Shown: positions 1 to 5,799, counted from the first letter of the stretch. The stretch is DNA of 6,800 nt from an uncultured Alphaproteobacteria bacterium (GCA_937967725.1 CALBSY010000346.1:1-6800); one strand, 5' to 3'. Numbers and translations: made by a program. The notes: generated by a model not told the origin, from the sequence alone.

Positions 1-1
1 G

Positions 2-349
2 CTGGCCGAAGACGACGACTCTCTGAGGGCCTTCCTTGAGCAGAGCCTGTCGCGTGCGGGACATGAGGTGTCGGCGCACGGCGACGGCGATTCCGCGTGG
101 GAAACGCTGGAGCACGGCAGCTACGACGTGCTGCTGACGGATATCGTCATGCCTGGGCTCGACGGCATAGAACTGGCGCGGCGCGGCGCGGAAGCCGATC
201 CGGCGATGAAGATCGTCTTCATCACCGGCTTCGCCGCGGTGGCGCTCTCGGCACAGAGCCAGGCCCCCAAGGACGCCAAAGTGCTGTCCAAGCCGTTTCA
301 CCTGAAGGATCTCGTGGTCGAAATCGAGCGCGTGATCGCGGCGGCTTGA
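2..349 (+). CDS. cpdR: CpdR-like response regulator receiver protein (5' end cut off by window)
   Basis: This is a stand-alone CheY-like receiver domain without an output domain. In alphaproteobacteria CpdR is a phosphorelay target of the CckA-ChpT pathway; unphosphorylated, it acts as an adaptor that primes ClpXP for proteolysis of cell-cycle substrates. The reading frame is open from base 2, beginning LAEDDD, so about five N-terminal residues (usually M-x-x-I-L) are missing. The acidic pocket EDDD, the phospho-acceptor Asp in LLTDIVMPGLDGIEL (codon 140-142), the Thr in FITGFAAVAL and the Lys in VLSKPFHLKDL are all present. The stretch APKDAKVLSKPFHL and the AAA C-terminus are what make me call CpdR rather than a generic receiver. 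The ATG at 68 is internal to the domain and is not the start. It is followed 58 bp later by tRNA-Val on the same strand. The identification rests on remembered family sequence, not a search. Confidence 0.9.
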   Translation: MAEDDDSLRAFLEQSLSRAGHEVSAHGDGDSAWETLEHGSYDVLLTDIVMPGLDGIELARRGAEADPAMKIVFITGFAAVALSAQSQAPKDAKVLSKPFHLKDLVVEIERVIAAA

Positions 350-407
350 GGCGGCGCGACGGGGCCTGTATAGGGCCATCCACCCAACGGTGACCTTAAG
401 TGGTTTC

Positions 408-482
<75 letters not shown>

Positions 483-506
483 CTCAGTCTCGGTCTCCTC
501 ACAGGT

Positions 507-526
507 CTTGCGGTCCATTCCGCAAG
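507..526. terminator. Perfect 7-bp hairpin 24 bp after tRNA-Val, possible transcript end
   Basis: CTTGCGG (507-513) and CCGCAAG (520-526) are perfect inverted repeats around the 6-nt loop TCCATT. The position just after the tRNA suits a transcription end or 3'-processing barrier. There is no T-tract on either side, so a canonical rho-independent terminator is not shown. Confidence 0.3.
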
Positions 527-568
527 CGACGGATAGTAGGCGACTACTTGGCGTAGAATGTATCCGGA

Positions 569-587
569 GACGCCGAAGTCAGGCGTC
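569..587. terminator. Perfect 6-bp hairpin downstream of the recombinase stop
   Basis: GACGCC (569-574) and GGCGTC (582-587) flank a 7-nt loop. On the minus strand it lies about 70 bp after the recombinase stop codon and could end that transcript. No T-run follows it, so the role is only suggested by position. Confidence 0.25.
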
Positions 588-655
588 CGTGCGCCGACAT
601 AGGCGGCGCGTCCGCCAGTTTTCTCCCGGCCGCACTGAATAGTAGCTATTTCGAT

Positions 656-2245
656 TCAGCCGATGCGGCGCACGAGCGCGCGCTGGGCGTCCCATTCAAG
701 CGGGAGAGGCCGAGCCGTGAGCGCGGAAAGCGTCAGTGCGCGGGGCTGACGCCCGGTCAATATCAGCTCGACGAGATCCGGCGCCAAGTACGCCAAGGGC
801 AGCAGGCGATTGGTATAGTGGATGCAGCGCTTTTGCGCGGCGGCCAGATCCACCACCGAGAAAACCGCGCCTGACTCCAATTGATCAGCCCAATGACGCG
901 CGAGTGAGATCGCGCGCACCAAAGTGCGATCAGGTCGCGCGGTGGATCGCTCCGCGCCAATGATGGTCGTTGCATTGCGCGGCCGAGCCAAGGCCACCGG
1001 ATGCTCAAAGGTGAGATTGCCGCCTTTGCGTTCGATGCTCACGTTCGAGATGGCGCACGCGTCGGCAGCTTCAGCCTCGAACGTGATGCGCAACTTGTGA
1101 ACGGAGACCTCGACTTGATTGACCGCCGCTGCCACGCGCAGCTGGATAAAGTCATCGCTACGCCAATGTGGTGCGAGGAGGGGCGCAACGGCGTCCACAA
1201 CCAATCGATCAAGCACGCCGGCTGACACGCGGGGCAAGCTACCCGGTTTTCCAGTCTCGTCGAGCAGTGCGGTCGAGACGTAGTAGCGATAGCGCCGTTC
1301 GCCCTTGCGCGCATGGCTGATGCGCATCGTGTTGCCGGCATCGTCCCTGACCTTGCCGAGCAGCAGCGACTCATCGATCCGCTTGGGCATGCGTTTTAGC
1401 GGCGCTTTGATTTGGGCGCGAAGCGTTTGCACCGCGTTCCATAGATCCTCATCGACGATGGCCTCATGTCGACCGGGATATGTCTTGTCGCGATGTCTTA
1501 TGAGGCCGCGATAGATCGGATTCGACAGAATGACCGCAAGTCCGCTGCGCGTGATCGCTCTGCTCTGGTGCGCGATCCCGGAGCGAGACGTCCAGCATTT
1601 CGACAGAATTCCTTGCGTGGGCAAATCTGCGATTAGGGCGGCGGTTGAGCGGAGCGCGAGATAGCGCCGGTAAATGAAGCGGACGCGTTCTGCCTCTGCG
1701 TCGTTCACGATCAGATGACGTTCGCGCACGTCATAGCCTAATGGAGGCGATCCCCCCATCCACATACCTTTGGCTTTCGATGCCGCCAGCTTGTCGCGAA
1801 TGCGCTCGGCGGTGACCTCACGTTCGAACTGGGCGAATGAGAGCAGCACATTGAGCGTGAGGCGTCCCATCGACGTCGTCGTGTTGAACGATTGCGTCAC
1901 CGACACGAAAGACGCGCCTGCCGCGTCGAGCCGCTCGACGATCTTGGCGAAGTCGGCCAGCGAGCGGGTGAGGCGGTCGACCTTGTAGACCACGACCACA
2001 TCGATCTCGTGCGCGGCCAGGGCGGTGAGCAGGCGCTGCAGGGCAGGCCGATCCATTGAACCGCCGGAGAAGCCGCCATCGACAAAGACGTTCTTGTAAG
2101 CGACCCAGCCCTCGCCGGCCTGAGAGGTGATGTAGGCGCGGCAGGCTTCGGTCTGAGCGTCCAGCGAATTGAATTCCTGGCTCAATCCCTCCTCGGTCGA
2201 AGTGCGGGCATAGATGGCGCAGCGAATCTTCTTCTTGCCACTCAT
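656..2245 (-). CDS. Large serine recombinase (resolvase/invertase family, DNA-invertase-like N-terminus)
   Basis: This 529-aa site-specific recombinase cuts and rejoins DNA through a 5'-phosphoserine intermediate. The N-terminal resolvase domain (about 7-155) has YARTS with the catalytic Ser16 and Arg14, GGFSGGSMDRP (57-67), the signature KVDRLTRS (88-95) with Arg91 and Arg94, and SFAQFEREVTAERI leading into the long helix E. A recombinase domain follows (about 165-275, with GYD and SNPIYRG). The expected zinc-ribbon region (about 294-324) has no cysteine pairs: LLLGKVRDDAGN stands where other families have C-x-x-C. The C-terminus (about 443-500) holds a helix-turn-helix-like segment ending in RLLPLAYLAPDLVELILTGRQP. 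The ATG start overlaps the DUF2924 stop as ATGA, indicating translational coupling in a four-gene operon. It could be an integrase, excisionase-type recombinase or invertase; its DNA substrate is not visible here. Confidence 0.93.
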   Translation of the reverse strand: MSGKKKIRCAIYARTSTEEGLSQEFNSLDAQTEACRAYITSQAGEGWVAYKNVFVDGGFSGGSMDRPALQRLLTALAAHEIDVVVVYKVDRLTRSLADFAKIVERLDAAGASFVSVTQSFNTTTSMGRLTLNVLLSFAQFEREVTAERIRDKLAASKAKGMWMGGSPPLGYDVRERHLIVNDAEAERVRFIYRRYLALRSTAALIADLPTQGILSKCWTSRSGIAHQSRAITRSGLAVILSNPIYRGLIRHRDKTYPGRHEAIVDEDLWNAVQTLRAQIKAPLKRMPKRIDESLLLGKVRDDAGNTMRISHARKGERRYRYYVSTALLDETGKPGSLPRVSAGVLDRLVVDAVAPLLAPHWRSDDFIQLRVAAAVNQVEVSVHKLRITFEAEAADACAISNVSIERKGGNLTFEHPVALARPRNATTIIGAERSTARPDRTLVRAISLARHWADQLESGAVFSVVDLAAAQKRCIHYTNRLLPLAYLAPDLVELILTGRQPRALTLSALTARPLPLEWDAQRALVRRIG

Positions 2246-2697
2246 GGCAATTCCGCTTTGCTGTTGGCGACGCCATCCGCGAGCTTAAAGAAGCGGGGGC
2301 CGCTCCATTTCACTCCGGTAATCACCCGCGCCACCTTGCTGAGCGAGGCATACGTGACGCCATCGAACAAAAAACCCGCTTCGGTGACCGTGACGCCGTA
2401 GCGTCGCCCATTCCAATCCCGGATTAGGACGGTGCCTGGTTGGAGTTGCTCGGGCGGTGCAGGTACGTAGCGAGGATCGGCTTCAAACTGTTTCGCCAGG
2501 CTTGTGAGGCGCCGCCTCGTCGCTCGGCTGAGGTCGCCCGAGTGGCGCGCCTGAAGCCGGTAGACGAACGCATGCAACAGCAGCACGCGGGATTGGTATG
2601 GAGGAGGGGGCGAATTGAACCGCTCCCGCCAAGCTACACGCAGCTCAGTGAGCAGCATGCCTGACAGACTGGCAATCTCATCACGAACCTCGCTCAT
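2242..2697 (-). CDS. DUF2924 domain-containing protein
   Basis: This 151-aa protein of unknown function is recognised by its C-terminal signature (about 88-138): PGTVLIRDWNGRRYGVTV, then GFLFDGVTYASLSKVAR, then ITGVKWSGPRFFKL. The N-terminal half is helical and basic (LTELRVAWRERF, then FVYRLQARHSGDLSRATRRRL), consistent with nucleic-acid or protein contact. There is no signal peptide or membrane segment, so it is expected to be cytoplasmic. In my knowledge of the family, DUF2924 genes are commonly placed directly before serine recombinase genes in alphaproteobacterial mobile regions, as here. Both ends overlap neighbours by ATGA: the stop with the recombinase start and the start with the stop of the 64-aa gene. 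A recombinase accessory or directionality role is inference; the biochemical function is not known to me. Confidence 0.9.
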   Translation of the reverse strand: MSEVRDEIASLSGMLLTELRVAWRERFNSPPPPYQSRVLLLHAFVYRLQARHSGDLSRATRRRLTSLAKQFEADPRYVPAPPEQLQPGTVLIRDWNGRRYGVTVTEAGFLFDGVTYASLSKVARVITGVKWSGPRFFKLADGVANSKAELP

Positions 2698-2888
2698 GGC
2701 TCTGTCCGCCTGCGTGCAAGTAGGTTGATGGCGCGCGCCAGCACGCTCAGCTCGTCTGCCAGTCGTTCAAGCCGAGCCGCCGTTTGCTGTGTCGCGCGGC
2801 GCTGTCCGAGGACTGCAACGTTGTGCAGTTTTTCGGCGTGTTGAATCATCGTATCCCACAACGCCGCGCGAATGGCTTGCGGGCTCAT
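2694..2888 (-). CDS. Small helical protein of unknown function (64 aa)
   Basis: I do not recognise this family. The product is a short, soluble, charged protein predicted by eye to be almost wholly helical: an N-terminal helix (SPQAIRAALWDTMIQHAEKLHNVAVL) and a second helix (TQQTAARLERLADELSVLARAINLLARR) with heptad-like leucine/alanine spacing that could form a coiled coil. It has no cysteine and no membrane segment. The reason to accept it as a gene is its architecture: ATGA overlaps at both ends place it in the same operon between DUF3489 and DUF2924, leaving no unused space. It may be a partner or dimerisation factor for a neighbouring DNA-binding protein; that is a guess from context. 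Confidence 0.8.
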   Translation of the reverse strand: MSPQAIRAALWDTMIQHAEKLHNVAVLGQRRATQQTAARLERLADELSVLARAINLLARRRTEP

Positions 2889-3196
2889 CGTCTGCCTACG
2901 ATGCGATAGACGCGCTCGTCGCCCACTTTCTTGGACGAGATCGAAAACCCTTGCTGCTTCTTGATGGCGCCTGACATGACGCCTCGAATGGAGTGGGCCT
3001 GCCAGCCGGTCAGCGCCATCATCTGCGTGATCGTTGCGCCTTGAGGGGTGCTGAGCACCGCGATTAGCGCGGCGAGCTTCGTTCCTGACGGCACGTCAGC
3101 AATCGTGCGCTTGGCGCTTCGTTTGGAAGCACTTCCGTTCGCCCGCGCCTTCGGCGCGCGTCGCACTGTGCGTCGGTTTGGTGACTTCGAGGCCAT
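2885..3196 (-). CDS. DUF3489 domain-containing protein, winged-helix-like, first gene of the operon
   Basis: This 103-aa protein has a basic, low-complexity N-terminal tail (about 1-32, many Lys/Arg/Ser/Ala) followed by the DUF3489 core (about 38-101): GTKLAALIAVLSTPQGATITQMM, then ALTGWQAHSIRGVMSGAIKK, then VGDERVYRIV. The core looks like a winged helix, with TGWQAHSIRGVMSGAIKK as the probable recognition helix, so DNA binding is likely. I chose the ATG at 3196 because AAGGAG (3209-3204) lies 7 nt before it. A longer frame from a GTG at 3232 would have to read through a 16-bp palindrome and has no clear ribosome site. Its stop overlaps the next start as ATGA. As promoter-proximal gene with a palindrome at its leader, autoregulation or regulation of recombinase expression is a reasonable inference. 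Confidence 0.88.
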   Translation of the reverse strand: MASKSPNRRTVRRAPKARANGSASKRSAKRTIADVPSGTKLAALIAVLSTPQGATITQMMALTGWQAHSIRGVMSGAIKKQQGFSISSKKVGDERVYRIVGRR

Positions 3197-3203
3197 TGTC
3201 TTG

Positions 3204-3209
3204 CTCCTT
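3204..3209 (-). promoter_or_regulatory. Shine-Dalgarno of the DUF3489 gene
   Basis: Read on the minus strand this is AAGGAG, followed by 7 nt (CAAGACA) and the ATG at 3196-3194. It is the best ribosome site in the operon and decides the start codon. The three downstream genes have only weak sites and probably depend on coupling through their ATGA overlaps. Confidence 0.85.
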
Positions 3210-3223
3210 CGCGCCGGCGCGAA
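3208..3223. promoter_or_regulatory. 16-bp perfect palindrome abutting and overlapping the operon Shine-Dalgarno
   Basis: TTCGCGCCGGCGCGAA equals its own reverse complement. It sits directly upstream of the DUF3489 gene, and its last two bases on the minus strand are the first two of AAGGAG. As DNA it could be an operator for a dimeric repressor. As RNA it could form a short GC-rich hairpin or a dimerising site close to the ribosome site. Which of these applies cannot be told from sequence. Confidence 0.5.
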
Positions 3224-3240
3224 TCCCGGCACGACCGCAA

Positions 3241-3258
3241 GCCCCGCGAGAACGGGGC
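3241..3258. repeat. Inverted repeat (6-bp stem) in the recombinase operon leader
   Basis: GCCCCG (3241-3246) and CGGGGC (3253-3258) flank CGAGAA. It lies about 45 bp upstream of the DUF3489 start. There is no T-run after it on either strand, so it may be a leader hairpin or a remnant terminator of a gene lost to the right. No -35/-10 pair that I would defend is visible between 3259 and 3364. Confidence 0.4.
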
Positions 3259-3364
3259 AATGGGCGAAGGAGGGGCTAGAGCGGCTATCGCGTCATGTTG
3301 GCCGTGTTGCGCTGCGACATGGGGCGTTCATCACCCGCATGCACGCTCGGATTAGCGCACTAGT

Positions 3365-3621
3365 CCATATGTGGACGGCCCTTTCTTGCAAGAATTTTTT
3401 AGAGGGGCTCATCGGCTCGCTTGCGCCCATATGTCCGGCCTATTTGTTGCAGCCGCACATGGACCGCTGGCCAAGATGGCATCCGCGTCACGGGCTCCAA
3501 CCAGTCTCGTCGGTCTCGTTACGCCGCTGGACTTGACGGAATCTCCCATGCGGGGATCGAATCGACCGCCCATCTTCCTTTCTTGCAAATCACGGCCGCC
3601 GCTGGCCGATGTGGCCTGTGG
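3365..3621 (-). ncRNA. Non-coding IS end of truncated copy, candidate bridge-RNA locus
   Basis: This 257-bp stretch downstream of the truncated transposase has no credible gene. In IS110-family elements of the IS1111 group the guide (bridge) RNA is expected in the long non-coding end after the recombinase gene. The segment is the same as in the complete copy, so it may still be transcribed and could serve the intact transposase in trans. A GC-rich inverted repeat (CGGCC/GGCCG, about 3593-3611) lies just after the stop codon. I have not derived a consensus bridge-RNA fold, so the RNA call is positional. Confidence 0.35.
3370..3381 (+). repeat. Subterminal inverted repeat, transposase-distal end of truncated IS copy
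   Basis: TGTGGACGGCCC is the reverse complement of GGGCCGTCCACA at 5788-5799 and is duplicated at 4451-4462. It lies 5 bp inside the left boundary of the repeat, as expected for IS1111-group elements, whose inverted repeats are a few bases in from the ends. Confidence 0.8.
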
Positions 3622-4449
3622 TTAGGTTGCGCGCATCGCGTAACTTGGGTTGTAGCCTTGATCGCTCATCATGAGTTTCCAAGCGATACGCGCGATTTTG
3701 TTGGCTAGCGCAACAGCGACGAGTTTCGGTGGCTTCCGCTCAAGCAGCCTCTGCAGCCAAGGCCAAAATGGGCCACGACGGAGTCGAACCTGACGTATGA
3801 GCGCCGTTGCTCCCCTAACAAGCACGCTCCGCAACAGACCGTCTCCTGCTCGTGTGATGCTGCCGAGTTTGACGACGCCGCCGGAGGAATGATCTTTCGG
3901 CGTTAAGCCAATCCAGGCGGCGAAATGTCGTGCCGAGGCGAAGTGTCGGGGGTCCGGCGCCTTAAGGGCCAACAGCGTGGCGCCGACGGGGCCAACACCT
4001 GGAATTTGTGCGAGCCGCTGAGAGCGTTCGTTGGTGCGATGCCAGGTCACCAGCTCGGTTTCGATTTTCCTTAGTCGCGATTGCAGCTGCGCCAACTCTG
4101 CGGCGAGTTCGGCAAACAGTCTTCGCGCCATGTCGGGAATAGCGTCTTCGCTCGCTATACGCGCAAGCAAAGGTTCGACCTTGTCCAGCCCGCGTGCTGC
4201 TATGATTCCAAACTCAGCAGCGTGGCCGCGCAGCGAGTTGGTGAGCTGTGTTCGCGACCTGATCAAGCGATCGCGTAAGGACACCAGCATCAGGGCCGCC
4301 TGCTGTTCAGTCGATTTCTGTTGCACGAAGCGCATCGTCGGCCTGCTGACGGCTTCGCAAAGGGCCTCGGCGTCGGCCGCGTCGTTCTTCCCACGTTTGA
4401 CGTACGGACGAACGAATTGCGCCGGCATGATCCGGACATCGTGACCCAT
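3622..4449 (-). pseudogene. IS110-family transposase, 5'-truncated
   Basis: The open frame has 275 codons; residues from GHDVRIMPAQF onward match residues 69-342 of the complete transposase exactly. It has lost the first 68 residues, including Asp10 and Glu53 of the RuvC-like DEDD site, so the product should be catalytically dead even though the C-terminal transposase_20 domain with its serine region is whole. The apparent ATG (4449-4447) is created by the junction: one of its bases comes from beyond the shared CCA, in the right-hand element's end. No good ribosome site precedes it. If made, the protein could bind RNA or DNA and interfere with the active enzyme; this is speculative. Confidence 0.88.
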
Positions 4450-4702
4450 ATGTGGACGGCCCTTTCTTGCAAGAATTTTTTAGAGGGGCTCATCGGCTCG
4501 CTTGCGCCCATATGTCCGGCCTATTTGTTGCAGCCGCACATGGACCGCTGGCCAAGATGGCATCCGCGTCACGGGCTCCAACCAGTCTCGTCGGTCTCGT
4601 TACGCCGCTGGACTTGACGGAATCTCCCATGCGGGGATCGAATCGACCGCCCATCTTCCTTTCTTGCAAATCACGGCCGCCGCTGGCCGATGTGGCCTGT
4701 GG
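4446..4702 (-). ncRNA. Non-coding IS end downstream of intact transposase, candidate bridge-RNA locus
   Basis: This is the 257-bp region between the transposase stop (4703) and the element end. Established knowledge of IS110-family elements is that a structured RNA from a non-coding end base-pairs with target and donor DNA, and for the IS1111 group it lies after the gene. Direct sequence support is limited to its length, lack of a gene, internal repeats (the dodecamer CCTTTCTTGCAA at 4461-4472 and 4658-4669; CCATATG at 4447-4453 and 4508-4514) and GC-rich inverted repeats near the stop codon. Ends and fold are not determined. Confidence 0.4.
4451..4462 (+). repeat. Subterminal inverted repeat, transposase-distal end of complete IS
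   Basis: TGTGGACGGCCC is the exact inverse of 5788-5799. It lies 5 bp inside the point where sequence identity with the left copy begins. Confidence 0.85.
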
Positions 4703-5731
4703 TTAGGTTGCGCGCATCGCGTAACTTGGGTTGTAGCCTTGATCGCTCATCATGAGTTTCCAAGCGATACGCGCGATTTTGTTGGCTAGCGCAACAGCGA
4801 CGAGTTTCGGTGGCTTCCGCTCAAGCAGCCTCTGCAGCCAAGGCCAAAATGGGCCACGACGGAGTCGAACCTGACGTATGAGCGCCGTTGCTCCCCTAAC
4901 AAGCACGCTCCGCAACAGACCGTCTCCTGCTCGTGTGATGCTGCCGAGTTTGACGACGCCGCCGGAGGAATGATCTTTCGGCGTTAAGCCAATCCAGGCG
5001 GCGAAATGTCGTGCCGAGGCGAAGTGTCGGGGGTCCGGCGCCTTAAGGGCCAACAGCGTGGCGCCGACGGGGCCAACACCTGGAATTTGTGCGAGCCGCT
5101 GAGAGCGTTCGTTGGTGCGATGCCAGGTCACCAGCTCGGTTTCGATTTTCCTTAGTCGCGATTGCAGCTGCGCCAACTCTGCGGCGAGTTCGGCAAACAG
5201 TCTTCGCGCCATGTCGGGAATAGCGTCTTCGCTCGCTATACGCGCAAGCAAAGGTTCGACCTTGTCCAGCCCGCGTGCTGCTATGATTCCAAACTCAGCA
5301 GCGTGGCCGCGCAGCGAGTTGGTGAGCTGTGTTCGCGACCTGATCAAGCGATCGCGTAAGGACACCAGCATCAGGGCCGCCTGCTGTTCAGTCGATTTCT
5401 GTTGCACGAAGCGCATCGTCGGCCTGCTGACGGCTTCGCAAAGGGCCTCGGCGTCGGCCGCGTCGTTCTTCCCACGTTTGACGTACGGACGAACGAATTG
5501 CGCCGGCATGATCCGGACATCGTGACCCAATTCTGTGAGGGTGCGAGACCAGTAGTGGGCGGAGCCGCCAGCCTCGACGCCAATCACGGTCGGCGGCAAG
5601 GTAGAAAAAAAGGAACTCATCTGCGCACGCCTCAGCCTCCGGCGCAGGATCGGTTTCTCCGCTTCATCAACGCCATGTAGTTGAAAGTATTGCTTCGAGA
5701 GATCCAATCCCAGTCGAACTGCGGTGTTCAT
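4703..5731 (-). CDS. IS110-family transposase (DEDD recombinase), full length
   Basis: This 342-aa enzyme catalyses excision and insertion of the element. The N-terminal RuvC-like DEDD domain has Asp10 in GLDLSK, Glu53 in GVEAGG, and Asp90 and Asp93 in KNDAADAEAL. A helical middle (about 110-210, RLFAELAAELAQLQSRLRKIETEL) is a likely coiled coil. The C-terminal transposase_20 domain begins with LAQIPGVGPVGATLLAL and continues through HFAAWIGLTPKDHSSGG to LGSITRAGDGLLRSVLVRGA; by alignment from memory with IS621, Ser256 in HSSGG is the probable nucleophile. Length and both domains are typical, so the gene appears functional. ATG at 5731 is supported by AAGGAGG (5744-5738) with 6-nt spacing and by the normal N-terminus. 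Confidence 0.95.
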   Translation of the reverse strand: MNTAVRLGLDLSKQYFQLHGVDEAEKPILRRRLRRAQMSSFFSTLPPTVIGVEAGGSAHYWSRTLTELGHDVRIMPAQFVRPYVKRGKNDAADAEALCEAVSRPTMRFVQQKSTEQQAALMLVSLRDRLIRSRTQLTNSLRGHAAEFGIIAARGLDKVEPLLARIASEDAIPDMARRLFAELAAELAQLQSRLRKIETELVTWHRTNERSQRLAQIPGVGPVGATLLALKAPDPRHFASARHFAAWIGLTPKDHSSGGVVKLGSITRAGDGLLRSVLVRGATALIRQVRLRRGPFWPWLQRLLERKPPKLVAVALANKIARIAWKLMMSDQGYNPSYAMRAT

Positions 5732-5737
5732 AATGGC

Positions 5738-5744
5738 CCTCCTT
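5738..5744 (-). promoter_or_regulatory. Shine-Dalgarno of the complete transposase gene
   Basis: AAGGAGG on the minus strand, 6 nt before the ATG at 5731. It is a strong site for a transposase, whose translation is often weak. No promoter is apparent in the short upstream end; in this family a promoter may form when the ends join in the circular intermediate. Confidence 0.8.
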
Positions 5745-5787
5745 GAAAGCTAGCGGCGAACAGCTTCGCACACACCGGCCGGGGTGG

Positions 5788-5799
5788 GGGCCGTCCACA
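5788..5799 (-). repeat. Subterminal inverted repeat, transposase-proximal end of IS
   Basis: GGGCCGTCCACA is the reverse complement of TGTGGACGGCCC at 4451-4462 and 3370-3381. The element end is expected a few bases to the right. There is only one copy of this end, which shows that the left element lacks its own. Confidence 0.85.

Larger units (their letters stand above)
483..655. other. Intergenic spacer between tRNA-Val and recombinase operon, rich in short hairpins
   Basis: This 173-bp stretch shows no coding region. It holds several short inverted repeats: a perfect 7-bp stem at 507-526, a 5-bp stem AGTAG/CTACT at 535-548 with loop GCGA, a perfect 6-bp stem GACGCC/GGCGTC at 569-587, and AATAG/CTATT at 638-650 just beyond the recombinase stop. 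The heptamer ATAGTAG occurs twice (533-539, 639-645). The convergent transcripts, tRNA from the left and recombinase from the right, must both end here, but no stem is followed by a clear T-run, so I do not call an intrinsic terminator with confidence. It is a plausible place for one end of an integrated element. Confidence 0.5.
3365..4445 (-). mobile_element. Truncated copy of an IS110-family (IS1111-group) insertion sequence
   Basis: This is a 1081-bp partial copy of the complete element to its right. It retains the end downstream of the transposase, including the subterminal repeat at 3370-3381 and the full non-coding tail, plus codons for transposase residues about 69-342. It lacks the 5' part of the gene and the other end. 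It stops exactly where the right-hand copy begins, so the truncation is tied to that copy's arrival or to a later rearrangement. The sequence looks identical to the right-hand copy over its length, so the event is recent. Confidence 0.88.
3365..4448. repeat. Direct repeat, left copy (1084 bp)
   Basis: The segment matches 4446-5529 at an offset of 1081. By eye I found no difference, and the encoded transposase portions are identical. Identity ends at 3364 (T versus C at 4445) and at 4449 (T versus A at 5530). The two copies overlap by the 3 bases CCA at 4446-4448. Confidence 0.93.
4446..5529. repeat. Direct repeat, right copy (1084 bp)
   Basis: This is the partner of 3365-4448 in the same orientation with no gap. 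Homologous recombination between the two would delete 1081 bp and restore a single element, so the arrangement should be unstable in a recombination-proficient host. Confidence 0.93.

Noticed and set aside
364..377. GGCC ... GGCC inverted repeat after cpdR as a terminator
   Set aside because: A 4-bp stem without a T-run is not enough evidence, and cpdR may be co-transcribed with the tRNA.
3197..3232. Upstream GTG start giving a 115-aa DUF3489 protein
   Set aside because: It has no Shine-Dalgarno and would encode through the 16-bp palindrome, whereas ATG at 3196 has AAGGAG at 7-nt spacing.
3048..3536. A 162-codon plus-strand frame spanning the DUF3489 gene and the IS end
   Set aside because: It overlaps the well-supported DUF3489 gene and crosses an IS boundary; the part within the IS recurs in the second copy as non-coding end.
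3371..3708. Plus-strand frames of 84-95 codons in the IS non-coding end, repeated at 4452-4789
   Set aside because: They overlap the proposed guide-RNA region and the antisense of the transposase C-terminus, have no ribosome site, and have low-complexity composition.
3365..5529. The tandem 1-kb repeat as a new repeat-based system
   Set aside because: Both units are portions of a recognisable IS110-family element, so the repeat is explained by IS insertion or rearrangement.
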